Assembly (NCBI RefSeq): GCF_002252445.1
Contig: NZ_NNRJ01000015.1
Coordinates: forward strand, 1-64,000
Direction: 5' to 3'
Source: Brucella thiophenivorans
GTDB lineage: Bacteria; Pseudomonadota; Alphaproteobacteria; Rhizobiales; Rhizobiaceae
DNA: 64,000 nucleotides
Below are positions 36,717 to 45,370 of the stretch, piece by piece (the first letter of the stretch is position 1; each line of letters begins with the position of its first letter). A model generated the notes under the pieces. It saw nothing but the letters and a program-made list of their open reading frames with translations, was not told the DNA's origin and searched no databases. The translations under genes were made by a program, and so were the position numbers.

Positions 36717-37154
36717 CTAGTCGTAAGAAACCTTGCCACGGCCTCTCTTGATGTCCGAGCGCCCGGACTTGGCCTTGAGGCGACGTTCGACAGAGCCTTT
36801 GGTTGGCTTCGTCTTTCGGCGGGGCGGCGGCGGTGGAACGGCGGCTTCTTTGATCAGCGCGATCATCCGCTCGCGCGCATCTTCGCGGTTGCGCTCCTGT
36901 GTGCGAAAGCGATTGGCTTCGATCAGAATATCGCCGTCTTTGGTGCGTCTCTGACCGGCAAGCTTGAACAGGCGTGAGAGTACGTCTTCCGGTAGCCCGG
37001 AACGCGCCGCATAAAAGCGCAACTGCACGGCGGTTGAAACCTTGTTGACGTTCTGTCCGCCGGGTCCGGATGAGCGAATAAAGCTCTCCTCCAGATCATC
37101 ATCATGGATGGTCAGGCGGTTGGTGATGCGGATGATGTTGCGGCTTTCTTCCAT
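36717..37154 (-). CDS. arfB: Alternative ribosome-rescue peptidyl-tRNA hydrolase ArfB
   Basis: The 145-residue protein (YaeJ) has a release-factor-like domain with the GGQ motif (32-34, SSGPGGQNVNKVS) and a basic C-terminal tail (RRKTKPTKGSVERRLKAKSGRSD) that enters the empty mRNA channel of stalled ribosomes. ArfB releases peptide from non-stop complexes. Length is normal; the tail is full length. Confidence 0.93.
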   Translation of the reverse strand: MEESRNIIRITNRLTIHDDDLEESFIRSSGPGGQNVNKVSTAVQLRFYAARSGLPEDVLSRLFKLAGQRRTKDGDILIEANRFRTQERNREDARERMIALIKEAAVPPPPPRRKTKPTKGSVERRLKAKSGRSDIKRGRGKVSYD

Positions 37155-37182
37155 AAGGGCAAGTGATACACCGCTTTCTAAC

Positions 37183-37227
37183 GCATGTCTCCCAAAAGTG
37201 GGAACCGGTTTTGGGATAAAGACATGC
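37183..37227. repeat. Palindromic intergenic repeat, copy 6
   Basis: GCATGTCTCCC..AAAGTGGGAACCGG..AAGACATGC, 45 bases, between arfB and pckA. A GCATGTCTCCC-type copy also occurs at 60002. Confidence 0.85.
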
Positions 37228-37298
37228 GCAAAAACAAATGGATAGAGCGAGCGAGGTGGATACGATCAAGCGCGACACGCTTTATCCATTGCAAAAAA

Positions 37299-37325
37299 GA
37301 AAAACCCGGCCTCTCGGCCGGGCTT
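37299..37325 (-). terminator. Terminator after pckA
   Basis: Seven-base stem CCCGGCC (37305-37311) and GGCCGGG (37316-37322), 4-base loop, T-rich tail on the minus strand. Confidence 0.85.
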
Positions 37326-37353
37326 CCCCTCCTCCTCAGGATGTCTATTTCGC

Positions 37354-38964
37354 TTATTCAGCCGCAATCCGCGTTGCTGGCGCTGCATCGCGCACATCGT
37401 GATCGACATGGCTCTCGAACTTTTCAAAGTTGTTCACGAACATATCGACAAGCTTTTTGGCCTGTGCGTCATAAGCAGCCTTGTCGGCCCATGTCGAACG
37501 CGGATCGAGAATGGCTTTATCGACGCCCGGCACTTCGACCGGAACGGCAAAGCCGAAATTCGGATCTGTGCGGAACTCGGCATCATTGAGCGAGCCGTCG
37601 AGAGCCGCAGCAAGAAGTGCGCGGGTTGCCTTGATCGGCATGCGCTTGCCGGTGCCATAAGCGCCGCCGGTCCAGCCGGTATTGACCAGCCAGCAATCGA
37701 CGTTGTGCTGAGCGATCAGCTGACGCAGCAGATTACCATATTCCGATGGATGGCGTGGCATGAATGGCGCGCCAAAGCAGGTCGAGAACGTGGCTTCCGG
37801 TTCGGTGACGCCTTTTTCCGTGCCTGCAACCTTAGCGGTGTAGCCGGACAGGAAGTGATACATGGCCTGTGCCGGTGTGAGCTTGGCAATCGGAGGCATC
37901 ACGCCAAAGGCATCGGCGGTGAGCATGATGATGTTCTTTGGCTGGCTGCCCTTGCCTGATGCGGATGCGTTGGGAATGAAATCGAGCGGATAGGCGCAAC
38001 GGGTGTTTTCGGTGAGCGAACCATCGTCAAAATCCGGCTGGCGGTTTTGATCCAGAACGACATTTTCCAACACCGTGCCAAAACGTTGCGTGGTCGCGTA
38101 TATTTCGGGCTCTGCTTCAGCTGACAAACGAATGGTCTTGGCATAGCAACCGCCTTCGAAATTGAAGACGCCGTGTTCGCCCCAACCATGTTCGTCATCG
38201 CCAATCAGCGTGCGCGTCGGGTCTGCCGAAAGCGTGGTCTTGCCAGTACCGGAAAGGCCGAAGAAAACAGCCGTATCGCCGTTCGGGCCTTCATTGGCCG
38301 AGCAATGCATTGGCATAACGCCCTTGGCAGGCAACAGATAATTGAGTGCTGTGAAGACTGATTTCTTCATTTCACCGGCATAAGAAGTGCCGCCGATCAG
38401 AACGATCTTGCGGGTGAGATCAACCGCGATCACCGTTTCGGTGCGCACGCCATAGCGTGCCGGATCAGCCTTAAACGATGGCAGATCAATGATTGTGAGT
38501 TCCGGCACGTAAGAAGCAAGCTTTGCTTCTTCGGGGCGGATCAGCAGATTGCGAATGAACAGCGAATGCCATGCATATTCGGTAACAACGCGCGCATTGA
38601 TCTTGTTGTCTTGGTCTGCGCCGCCGATCAGATCCTGTACGAAAAGCTCCTTGCCCTTCGCATGATCAATGAAATCGGCATAGAGAAGCTCGAAAGCCTC
38701 CGGTGTCATCGGCTTGTTGTTGTCCCACCAGACCTGATCTTCGGTGTTTGCATCGCGCACAACGAACTTATCTTTCGGCGAACGGCCAGTGTGCTGACCA
38801 GTGCGTGCAACAAGCGCACCCTGTGCCGAAAGCTCTGCTTCGCCGCGCCGTATGGTCTCTTCATAGAGCCGTGCGGGGCCAAAATTATAATAGACTGCGG
38901 ACAGCTCCTTCAGTCCTGAAGTCGCAATGGAAGCGGCAGAATTATGGATGCCGATCTCTTTCAT
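37354..38964 (-). CDS. pckA: Phosphoenolpyruvate carboxykinase (ATP)
   Basis: The 536-residue enzyme converts oxaloacetate and ATP to PEP, the entry to gluconeogenesis. Visible motifs: [14 protein letters not shown] (54-67), [12 protein letters not shown] (substrate and metal), Walker [12 protein letters not shown] and [22 protein letters not shown]. The reading frame is complete, unlike truncated or frameshifted pckA reported in some Brucella strains. It is divergent from bvrR. Confidence 0.96.
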   Translation of the reverse strand: MKEIGIHNSAASIATSGLKELSAVYYNFGPARLYEETIRRGEAELSAQGALVARTGQHTGRSPKDKFVVRDANTEDQVWWDNNKPMTPEAFELLYADFIDHAKGKELFVQDLIGGADQDNKINARVVTEYAWHSLFIRNLLIRPEEAKLASYVPELTIIDLPSFKADPARYGVRTETVIAVDLTRKIVLIGGTSYAGEMKKSVFTALNYLLPAKGVMPMHCSANEGPNGDTAVFFGLSGTGKTTLSADPTRTLIGDDEHGWGEHGVFNFEGGCYAKTIRLSAEAEPEIYATTQRFGTVLENVVLDQNRQPDFDDGSLTENTRCAYPLDFIPNASASGKGSQPKNIIMLTADAFGVMPPIAKLTPAQAMYHFLSGYTAKVAGTEKGVTEPEATFSTCFGAPFMPRHPSEYGNLLRQLIAQHNVDCWLVNTGWTGGAYGTGKRMPIKATRALLAAALDGSLNDAEFRTDPNFGFAVPVEVPGVDKAILDPRSTWADKAAYDAQAKKLVDMFVNNFEKFESHVDHDVRDAAPATRIAAE

Positions 38965-39377
38965 GGTGTCTCCGCAATCTGGTTCAATAACGTTAGCCCC
39001 GACCTCTGTTTTAATTCGGGATGGCAGTCAGAAACAGATTAAATAAATAAAATCAAATATTTAATCGATTTAGAAAAATTGAAATATTTTTAAATCGTTT
39101 AATTATACCGTTATTGCGTGTATTGCGAAATTTATACACTGCGTGATTGCAGTGGCATATGTTCCTGCCAGCAATCTAGCTTTTCTGCGAAGTTTGAGCG
39201 CTGCCACATTTTGTACCTAATTTGTACTGCAAAAGCAGCGTGGTTATTATAGTATCGACGCGCCTAAGCATTTCCAGCAAAAGTGTGAAACGGTTTTGCG
39301 TAGGACAATGTGTAAAAACGCGTCGCGTGAATTATATCGCTGCTGTTTAAGGGCGATAAAAAAAGGAGAAGGTCCGC
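38965..39377. other. AT-rich divergent region between pckA and bvrR
   Basis: These 413 bases hold no gene. Positions 39030-39115 are strongly AT-rich with an inverted repeat CGATTTA (39066-39072) and TAAATCG (39091-39097), and a diverged palindromic repeat lies at 39257-39324, just before bvrR. The AT-rich block is a likely regulatory region, possibly for binding by BvrR itself; exact promoters cannot be placed. Confidence 0.55.
39257..39324. repeat. Diverged palindromic intergenic repeat, copy 7
   Basis: Outer arms GACGCG and CGCGTC (39257-39262, 39319-39324) with an AAAGTGTGAAACGG core like the other copies; middle portions are degraded. Confidence 0.55.
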
Positions 39378-40097
39378 ATGAAGGAAGCTTCGGCAACGCA
39401 GACAATCGCGCTGGTCGACGATGACCGCAACATTCTGACCTCCGTTTCCATTGCTCTGGAGTCGGAAGGCTATCGCGTGGAGACCTATACAGATGGGGCT
39501 TCTGCGTTGGATGGACTGACGGCGCGTCCACCGAACCTGGCGATCTTCGATATCAAGATGCCGCGCATGGACGGTATGGAACTGCTACGCCGTCTGCGCC
39601 AGAAAACGGATCTGCCGGTTATCTTTCTCACTTCCAAGGATGATGAGATCGACGAATTGTTCGGCCTCAAGATGGGTGCGGATGACTTCATCACCAAGCC
39701 TTTCTCGCAGCGTCTTCTGGTCGAGCGTGTGAAGGCTGTTCTGCGCCGCGTTGCTGCGCGTGATGGTACGGCAAAGCCGACCGGCCAGCAGGCAAAGTCG
39801 CTTGAACGCGGTCAGCTTGTCATGGATCAGGAACGCCACACCTGCACCTGGAAGGGGGAGCCGGTCACGCTGACAGTTACCGAATTTCTTATCCTGCATT
39901 CGCTTGCACAGCGCCCGGGCGTTGTGAAAAGTCGTGATGCGCTGATGGATGCGGCCTATGATGAACAGGTCTATGTCGATGATCGTACCATCGACAGCCA
40001 CATCAAGCGCCTGCGCAAGAAGTTCAAGTCGACAGACGATGATTTCGAAATGATCGAAACGCTTTATGGCGTGGGTTATCGTTTCCGCGAAGCTTGA
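39378..40097 (+). CDS. bvrR: Two-component response regulator BvrR (ChvI family)
   Basis: The 239-residue OmpR-type regulator has a receiver domain (acidic pocket DDD at 14-16, phosphoryl-accepting Asp58 in [11 protein letters not shown]) and a winged-helix DNA-binding domain (about 135-238, ending GVGYRFREA). In Brucella BvrR/BvrS controls envelope and virulence genes; in other Rhizobiales the pair is ChvI/ChvG. AGGAG precedes the ATG. bvrS follows after 69 bases. Confidence 0.95.
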   Translation: MKEASATQTIALVDDDRNILTSVSIALESEGYRVETYTDGASALDGLTARPPNLAIFDIKMPRMDGMELLRRLRQKTDLPVIFLTSKDDEIDELFGLKMGADDFITKPFSQRLLVERVKAVLRRVAARDGTAKPTGQQAKSLERGQLVMDQERHTCTWKGEPVTLTVTEFLILHSLAQRPGVVKSRDALMDAAYDEQVYVDDRTIDSHIKRLRKKFKSTDDDFEMIETLYGVGYRFREA

Positions 40098-40166
40098 TCG
40101 TTTTATTCTTTTTATTGCCGGGCATTGATTGTCCGGCAATGATTTAACAACATCAGACTGAGCGCG

Positions 40167-41972
40167 ATGGTCGCAGAGATTAGCAAAGATAATGCTGCAA
40201 GCATGAGAGAACGCAGAGCGCGGCGGCAACGCTCGCTTTTTCTGCGTCGTCTTTTTGCGCCTTTCAGCAGGTTTCTTGGTCAGTTTCTGTTTTCCAGCCT
40301 GACGCGCCGTATCCTGTTTCTCAATCTGGCAGCCCTCGCTGTTCTGGTTTCCGGCATTCTTTATATGAACCAGTTCCGAGAGGGACTGATTGATGCCAAA
40401 ATCGAAAGCCTGCTCACACAGGGCAAGATCATTGCAGCCGCAATTTCTTCATCGGCGACGGTCGATACCAACTCACTGATGATCGATCCGGAAAAGCTTC
40501 TGGAATTGCAGGCGGGGCAGAGCATCACCCCCTCGCCTGATTCCCCCGATAACTGGGAATTTCCGATCAACCCGGAAAAAGTTTCGCCGCTGCTGCGTCA
40601 GTTGATTTCACCGACCAGCACGCGCGCCCGCATCTACGATCATTATGCCAATCTGCTGCTTGATTCCCGTTCGCTTTACGCGCCGGCTTTTGCTTCCGGC
40701 GGTCCGGTGTTCCGTTACGATCTCCCCGCTATTGAAGAAGATGAGCCGAGCACGTGGGAACGCTTTACCGGCTGGTTCTCGCGTCTGTTTTATGGTGGCG
40801 GTCTGCCGCTTTATCAGGAACAGCCCGGCGGCAATGGTCTGGCCTATCAGGAAATCGTTCGTGCTTTGAGTGGCTCGCCGCAGACCGCACAACGGCGTAA
40901 CCAGCAGGGCGAACTGGTGGTTTCGGTGGCAGTCCCAATTCAGCAATCCCGCGCAATCCTTGGCGTGTTGCTGCTTTCAACCGAAGGCGACGACATCGAC
41001 AAGATCGTGCAGGGCGAACGCATGGCGGTTTTCCGTGTGTTCGGCGTTGTTGCGGCGGTGATGGTGATCTTGTCGCTGTTTTTGGCCTCGACCATTGCAA
41101 GCCCGTTGCGCAAACTTGCTGCCGCTGCCGACCGCGTGCGCCTCGGCGTGAAAAGTCGCGAAGAAATCCCAGATTTCTCCGAGCGTCAGGATGAAGTCGG
41201 CCATTTGTCGACCTCCATTCGCGCCATGACAGATGCGCTTTATACACGCATTGAGGCCATCGAAAGCTTTGCGGCGGATGTCAGCCATGAGCTGAAAAAC
41301 CCCCTCACCTCGTTGCGCAGCGCGGTTGAAACGCTGCCGCTTGCCAAAAATGATGATTCGCGCAAACGCTTGCTCGACGTCATTCAACATGATGTGCGCC
41401 GTCTTGACCGCCTGATTACCGATATTTCGGACGCATCGCGTCTTGATGCTGAACTGGCGCGTGAACATTCCGATCGTGTTGATATGAAGTCGCTGCTCAA
41501 CAACATCGTCAATGCTGCACGTGAAGTCCGCCGCAACAAGGTTGGTACCGAGATCGTGTTCAATACGGGCAAATTACCCACTGGCAAAAAAGGCTTTTTC
41601 GTCGCCGGCCATGATTTGCGTCTCGGACAGGTCATCAGCAATCTCATTGAAAATGCTCGGTCTTTTGTTCCAGAGGACACAGGACGTATCGTCGTCAATC
41701 TGGGTAGCGAAGGAAACTGGCTGCGCATTCTTGTCGAGGATAACGGCCCCGGCATTCCGATCGAAAATATTGAGCGTATTTTTGAACGCTTTTATACGGA
41801 TCGTCCTGCGTCGGAGGCTTTTGGCCAGAACTCCGGTCTTGGCCTTTCCATCAGTCGCCAGATCATTGAGGCGCATGGCGGCACGCTGAGCGTTGAAAAC
41901 ATTATCGATGCTAAAAAGCCTGACGAGATGAAGGGCGCGCGCTTCATCATCGATCTGCCAGCGATTTCGTGA
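40167..41972 (+). CDS. bvrS: Two-component sensor histidine kinase BvrS (ChvG family)
   Basis: The 601-residue membrane kinase has an Arg-rich cytosolic N-terminus, a first membrane segment (about 47-68), a periplasmic sensor domain, a second segment (about 288-310), HAMP, an H-box with His374 (DVSHELKNPLTS), and ATPase motifs EDNGPGIP, ERIFERFY and GLGLSISRQI. It pairs with BvrR and senses envelope or low-pH conditions in relatives. hprK begins seven bases after the stop. Confidence 0.95.
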   Translation: MVAEISKDNAASMRERRARRQRSLFLRRLFAPFSRFLGQFLFSSLTRRILFLNLAALAVLVSGILYMNQFREGLIDAKIESLLTQGKIIAAAISSSATVDTNSLMIDPEKLLELQAGQSITPSPDSPDNWEFPINPEKVSPLLRQLISPTSTRARIYDHYANLLLDSRSLYAPAFASGGPVFRYDLPAIEEDEPSTWERFTGWFSRLFYGGGLPLYQEQPGGNGLAYQEIVRALSGSPQTAQRRNQQGELVVSVAVPIQQSRAILGVLLLSTEGDDIDKIVQGERMAVFRVFGVVAAVMVILSLFLASTIASPLRKLAAAADRVRLGVKSREEIPDFSERQDEVGHLSTSIRAMTDALYTRIEAIESFAADVSHELKNPLTSLRSAVETLPLAKNDDSRKRLLDVIQHDVRRLDRLITDISDASRLDAELAREHSDRVDMKSLLNNIVNAAREVRRNKVGTEIVFNTGKLPTGKKGFFVAGHDLRLGQVISNLIENARSFVPEDTGRIVVNLGSEGNWLRILVEDNGPGIPIENIERIFERFYTDRPASEAFGQNSGLGLSISRQIIEAHGGTLSVENIIDAKKPDEMKGARFIIDLPAIS

Positions 41973-41979
41973 TGCCGAT

Positions 41980-42450
41980 ATGACGCCAGAGCAGGAAAAA
42001 AGCGGGCTTCACGCAACGACAGTTCAGTTGCAGGGACATGGCGTGATGCTGATGGGTAAATCTGGCAGCGGAAAGACGGAGACTGCGCTTACTCTGATTG
42101 AGCGGGCGATCTTGCGTGGCGAACAGGGTTGTCTGGTTGCAGATGACCGGACGATTCTCATGAAAGATTCGGAAAAACTGATTGCCAGCGTACCGGAGCA
42201 GCTTCGCGGTGGGGTGGAAATTCGCGGTGCGGGCCTATTCACTGTTGCTTATGTGAAACAGACACCGCTTGATCTTGTGGTGATTCTCGTCAGTCAAGAT
42301 GAAGCTGAACGCTATCCCAGTGGCAAAAACTGGCAGTTTGATGGTGTCGAAATTCCATGCCTATATCTTCCGGCTCTCTCGTCAAATGGCGATTCTAACG
42401 CGCTTTCGCGGGCGATTGAAGCCTGTCTGTTTTATAAACCATGGCCGTGA
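41980..42450 (+). CDS. hprK: HPr kinase/phosphorylase, short alphaproteobacterial form
   Basis: The 156-residue protein is only the kinase domain of HprK (Gram-positive enzymes are about 310). P-loop GKSGSGKT lies at 26-33 and IRGAGLF is the conserved HprK signature. It phosphorylates HPr on a serine. It is coupled with bvrRS and upstream of EIIA and HPr, a common alphaproteobacterial regulatory PTS set. Confidence 0.92.
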   Translation: MTPEQEKSGLHATTVQLQGHGVMLMGKSGSGKTETALTLIERAILRGEQGCLVADDRTILMKDSEKLIASVPEQLRGGVEIRGAGLFTVAYVKQTPLDLVVILVSQDEAERYPSGKNWQFDGVEIPCLYLPALSSNGDSNALSRAIEACLFYKPWP

Positions 42451-42667
42451 AACCGCGCTTGATCGTTCATTATATGTCAGGTCTCAAAAAGCATGCCCAA
42501 CACTGCGGCATTTTGCTTTTTTCAAGGCAAATGTGAAATTTTTCACTTGCTATCAAGATTTGCCCTGCCAAGATGCACCACTCGCCAGTCTGCTACTGGT
42601 GGGAATTCGTATCATCTGCGCCTTTGACGGGTTGAAGCGGCGGGTACGCGACAGGAGCTTTTAAAGT

Positions 42668-43069
42668 ATGATCGGACTCGTGCTTGTTACGCACGGAAGG
42701 CTGGCCGAAGAGTTTCTTCATGCTGTTGAGCATGTGGTTGGCCCGCAAGACAATTTCGAGACCGTTTGTATCGGTGCCGAAGATGATATGGAACAGCGAC
42801 GTCGTGATATCGTCGAAGCAGTTTCGCGTGCCGACACCGGAGGCGGTGTCATCGTTCTCACGGATATGTTTGGTGGCACGCCGTCCAATCTGGCTATATC
42901 GGTGATGGAAGAAGGCAAGATCGAGGTCATCGCAGGCGTTAATCTGCCGATGCTGATCAAGCTTTCAAGCGTTCGAATTGGTGGTGACATCAAGACAGCC
43001 TTGCGCGAAGCGCAGGATGCGGGGCGCAAATACATCAATGTTGCAAGCCAGGTCCTCACAGGAAAGTAA
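42668..43069 (+). CDS. PTS EIIA component, mannose (Man) family
   Basis: The 133-residue protein has the EIIA-Man phosphorylation site His9 in VTHGRLAEE, and DMFGGTPSNLA near 63. With no sugar-transporting EII here, it is most likely regulatory, accepting phosphate from HPr. It lies 217 bases after hprK, a gap with an inverted repeat near 42530-42550, and three bases before HPr. Confidence 0.92.
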   Translation: MIGLVLVTHGRLAEEFLHAVEHVVGPQDNFETVCIGAEDDMEQRRRDIVEAVSRADTGGGVIVLTDMFGGTPSNLAISVMEEGKIEVIAGVNLPMLIKLSSVRIGGDIKTALREAQDAGRKYINVASQVLTGK

Positions 43070-43072
43070 TTC

Positions 43073-43387
43073 ATGCATCCCACGGTGGCCGTTACTGGCG
43101 AATACGATGCCGATAGCGCTCTGTCCCGGTCTTTTGAGATCGTCAATAAGCGTGGGCTTCATGCCCGCGCCTCGGCGAAATTCGTGCAGCTTGTGGATAG
43201 TTATGATGCACATGTGCGCGTCAGTAAGGATGGCATGACCGTGGGCGGAACATCCATCATGGGCCTGATGATGCTTGCGGCCTCTCCCGGCTGCTGCATT
43301 GATGTTCGCGCATCTGGCGAACAAGCCGATGCGGTGCTTGATGCCTTGGGTACCCTCATTGCCGATAAGTTCGGCGAAGAGTGCTGA
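43073..43387 (+). CDS. ptsH: Phosphocarrier protein HPr (NPr-like)
   Basis: The 104-residue protein is the phosphocarrier of the PTS: His30 in NKRGLHARASAKF is the EI phosphorylation site, and Ser61 in GGTSIMGLMMLAAS is the HprK site. An extra 20 residues at the N-terminus compared with short HPr proteins are acidic. It ends the regulatory PTS cluster. Confidence 0.93.
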   Translation: MHPTVAVTGEYDADSALSRSFEIVNKRGLHARASAKFVQLVDSYDAHVRVSKDGMTVGGTSIMGLMMLAASPGCCIDVRASGEQADAVLDALGTLIADKFGEEC

Positions 43388-43415
43388 TTCCATCTAGCTT
43401 TTCTTTTTCTCTGGC

Positions 43416-43458
43416 GCGCATCTTTTGCGAAAGCCGTTTTACCCGTTTCGGGCTGCGC
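43416..43458. repeat. Palindromic intergenic repeat, copy 8
   Basis: 43 bases, GCGCATCTTTTGCGAAAG..CGTTTCGGGCTGCGC, in the 211 bases between ptsH and ahcY. Confidence 0.75.
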
Positions 43459-43598
43459 TCTAACTTCATTGATATGCACACATAAAGAACTCTTTATGTT
43501 GTGTTGTGCTGGTAGTGCTGATCTGCTAATCAGAACGCCAGACGAAGCCCTTTCGCATTTTTATCCGGGCTTCAAAATCAAATTGATTGGAGCAGATG

Positions 43599-44999
43599 AT
43601 GACCGCAAGTCAGGATTTTGTCGTCAAGGATCTTAGCCTGGCCGATTGGGGCCGCAAGGAACTCGATATTGCTGAAACCGAAATGCCGGGCCTGATGGCT
43701 GCGCGCGAGGAATTCGGCAAATCGCAGCCTTTGAAGGGCGCGCGCATTTCCGGATCGCTGCATATGACGATCCAGACCGCTGTGCTGATTGAAACGCTGA
43801 AGGCACTCGGCGCCGATGTGCGCTGGGCATCGTGCAATATTTTCTCGACCCAGGACCATGCGGCCGCAGCGATTGCTGCAACCGGCACGCCGGTTTTCGC
43901 CATCAAGGGCGAAACGCTGGAAGAATACTGGACCTATACCGATCAGATTTTCCAGTGGTCGGATGGTGAGCCATCCAACATGATTCTCGATGATGGTGGC
44001 GATGCCACCATGTATATTCTGATCGGTGCGCGTGCTGAGGCTGGTGAAGATGTGCTTTCCAAGCCTGAAAGCGAAGAAGAAGAAGTTCTGTTCGCGCAGA
44101 TCAAGAAGCGTATGACTGAGACGCCGGGCTTCTTCACGCGTCAGCGCGACGCGATCAAGGGTGTGACCGAAGAAACCACCACGGGCGTCAATCGCCTTTA
44201 CCAGCTGCAGAAGAAGGGCCTCCTGCCCTTCCCGGCAATCAACGTCAATGACAGCGTGACCAAGTCGAAGTTCGACAACAAGTATGGTTGCAAGGAATCG
44301 CTGGTTGACGGCATCCGCCGCGGCACCGACGTCATGATGGCTGGCAAGGTTGCTGTCGTTTGTGGCTATGGCGACGTTGGCAAAGGCTCGGCGGCATCGC
44401 TCGCTGGTGCCGGTGCCCGCGTGAAGGTCACGGAAGTTGATCCTATCTGCGCGCTTCAGGCTGCAATGGACGGCTTTGAAGTCGTAACACTCGATGACGC
44501 AGCTTCCACCGCCGACATTGTCATTTCGACGACCGGCAACAAGGACGTCATCACGCTCGATCATATGCGCAAGCTGAAAGATATGGCCATCGTCGGCAAT
44601 ATCGGTCACTTCGACAATGAGATTCAGGTTGCAGGCCTGCGCAATCTCAAATGGACCAACGTGAAGCCACAGGTCGATCTGGTTGAATTCCCGGATGGCA
44701 AGCGCATCATTCTTCTTTCAGAAGGTCGTCTGCTCAATCTTGGCAATGCAACCGGTCATCCAAGCTTTGTGATGTCGGCATCCTTTACCAATCAGGTTCT
44801 GGGCCAGATCGAACTCTTCACGCGTCCTGACGCATATAAGAATGAGGTCTATGTCCTGCCGAAGCACCTTGATGAAAAGGTTGCGCGTCTGCATCTCGAC
44901 AAGCTTGGTGCCAAGTTGACGGTGCTTTCCGATGAGCAGGCCGCTTATATTGGCGTCACTCCACAAGGCCCATTTAAGTCAGAACACTACAGGTATTAA
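43599..44999 (+). CDS. ahcY: Adenosylhomocysteinase
   Basis: The 466-residue enzyme hydrolyses S-adenosylhomocysteine to adenosine and homocysteine, keeping methylation going. It has [25 protein letters not shown], the NAD-binding [10 protein letters not shown] and ends in the conserved KSEHYRY. MTASQDF at 43599 matches the known start of the family in Brucellaceae; two preceding ATGs/TTG are not better placed. No riboswitch is recognisable upstream. Confidence 0.97.
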   Translation: MTASQDFVVKDLSLADWGRKELDIAETEMPGLMAAREEFGKSQPLKGARISGSLHMTIQTAVLIETLKALGADVRWASCNIFSTQDHAAAAIAATGTPVFAIKGETLEEYWTYTDQIFQWSDGEPSNMILDDGGDATMYILIGARAEAGEDVLSKPESEEEEVLFAQIKKRMTETPGFFTRQRDAIKGVTEETTTGVNRLYQLQKKGLLPFPAINVNDSVTKSKFDNKYGCKESLVDGIRRGTDVMMAGKVAVVCGYGDVGKGSAASLAGAGARVKVTEVDPICALQAAMDGFEVVTLDDAASTADIVISTTGNKDVITLDHMRKLKDMAIVGNIGHFDNEIQVAGLRNLKWTNVKPQVDLVEFPDGKRIILLSEGRLLNLGNATGHPSFVMSASFTNQVLGQIELFTRPDAYKNEVYVLPKHLDEKVARLHLDKLGAKLTVLSDEQAAYIGVTPQGPFKSEHYRY

Positions 45000-45030
45000 G
45001 TATCTGTTAACCATACTGCTACATCTTGTA

Positions 45031-45065
45031 GGCCGGGCAATACAAAGTTGCCCGGTCTTTATTTT
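45031..45065 (+). terminator. Terminator after ahcY
   Basis: Ten-base stem with one G-T pair (core CCGGGCAA with TTGCCCGG), 7-base loop, then TCTTTATTTTT. Confidence 0.88.
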
Positions 45066-45197
45066 TACAACGAACACGCTTCACGTGGATTCACGGTGAG
45101 GGTATTGTGAAGACGAATCAATGTGTTTTGACGGGTGTTTGCGTTGGGCGTTTTTTGTCAGCAAAGGCAGAAGACGGGCGGCTTATTCACTCTGAGA

Positions 45198-45239
45198 GCG
45201 CATCCCGAAAAGTGTGAAACGGTTTTCGGATAAGATGCA
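45198..45239. repeat. Palindromic intergenic repeat, copy 9
   Basis: GCGCATCCCGAAAAGTGTGAAACGG..TCGGATAAGATGCAC, between ahcY and divL. Confidence 0.8.
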
Positions 45240-45370
45240 CCTCTTATAAAACTCGAAACATGTGTAGCTCTCAATTGCATTGTGGCGATGCGGGGCTGAG
45301 AGCAAAAGCATATTGAAATACGGCGGCGTTCTTTTGAATGGTGCTGCCGGGTGGCGGAGACAGGGAAAAT

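Larger units (their letters stand above)
45000..45370. other. Region between ahcY and divL: terminator, repeat, no gene
   Basis: These 371 bases contain the ahcY terminator, palindromic repeat copy 9 and the divL leader. No gene is visible. Confidence 0.6.

Noticed and set aside
43388-43598. SAM or SAH riboswitch ahead of ahcY
   Set aside because: I looked for the known pairing patterns and found only a palindromic repeat; nothing supports a riboswitch.
43578-44609. Open frame of 343 codons on the minus strand inside ahcY
   Set aside because: It lies antisense to a well-conserved gene and its protein has no motif; long antisense frames are common opposite codon-biased genes.
45061-45110. 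Additional parS-like site (CTTCACGTGGATTCAC)
   Set aside because: The half-site TTCACGTG lacks the symmetric second half; too weak to call.
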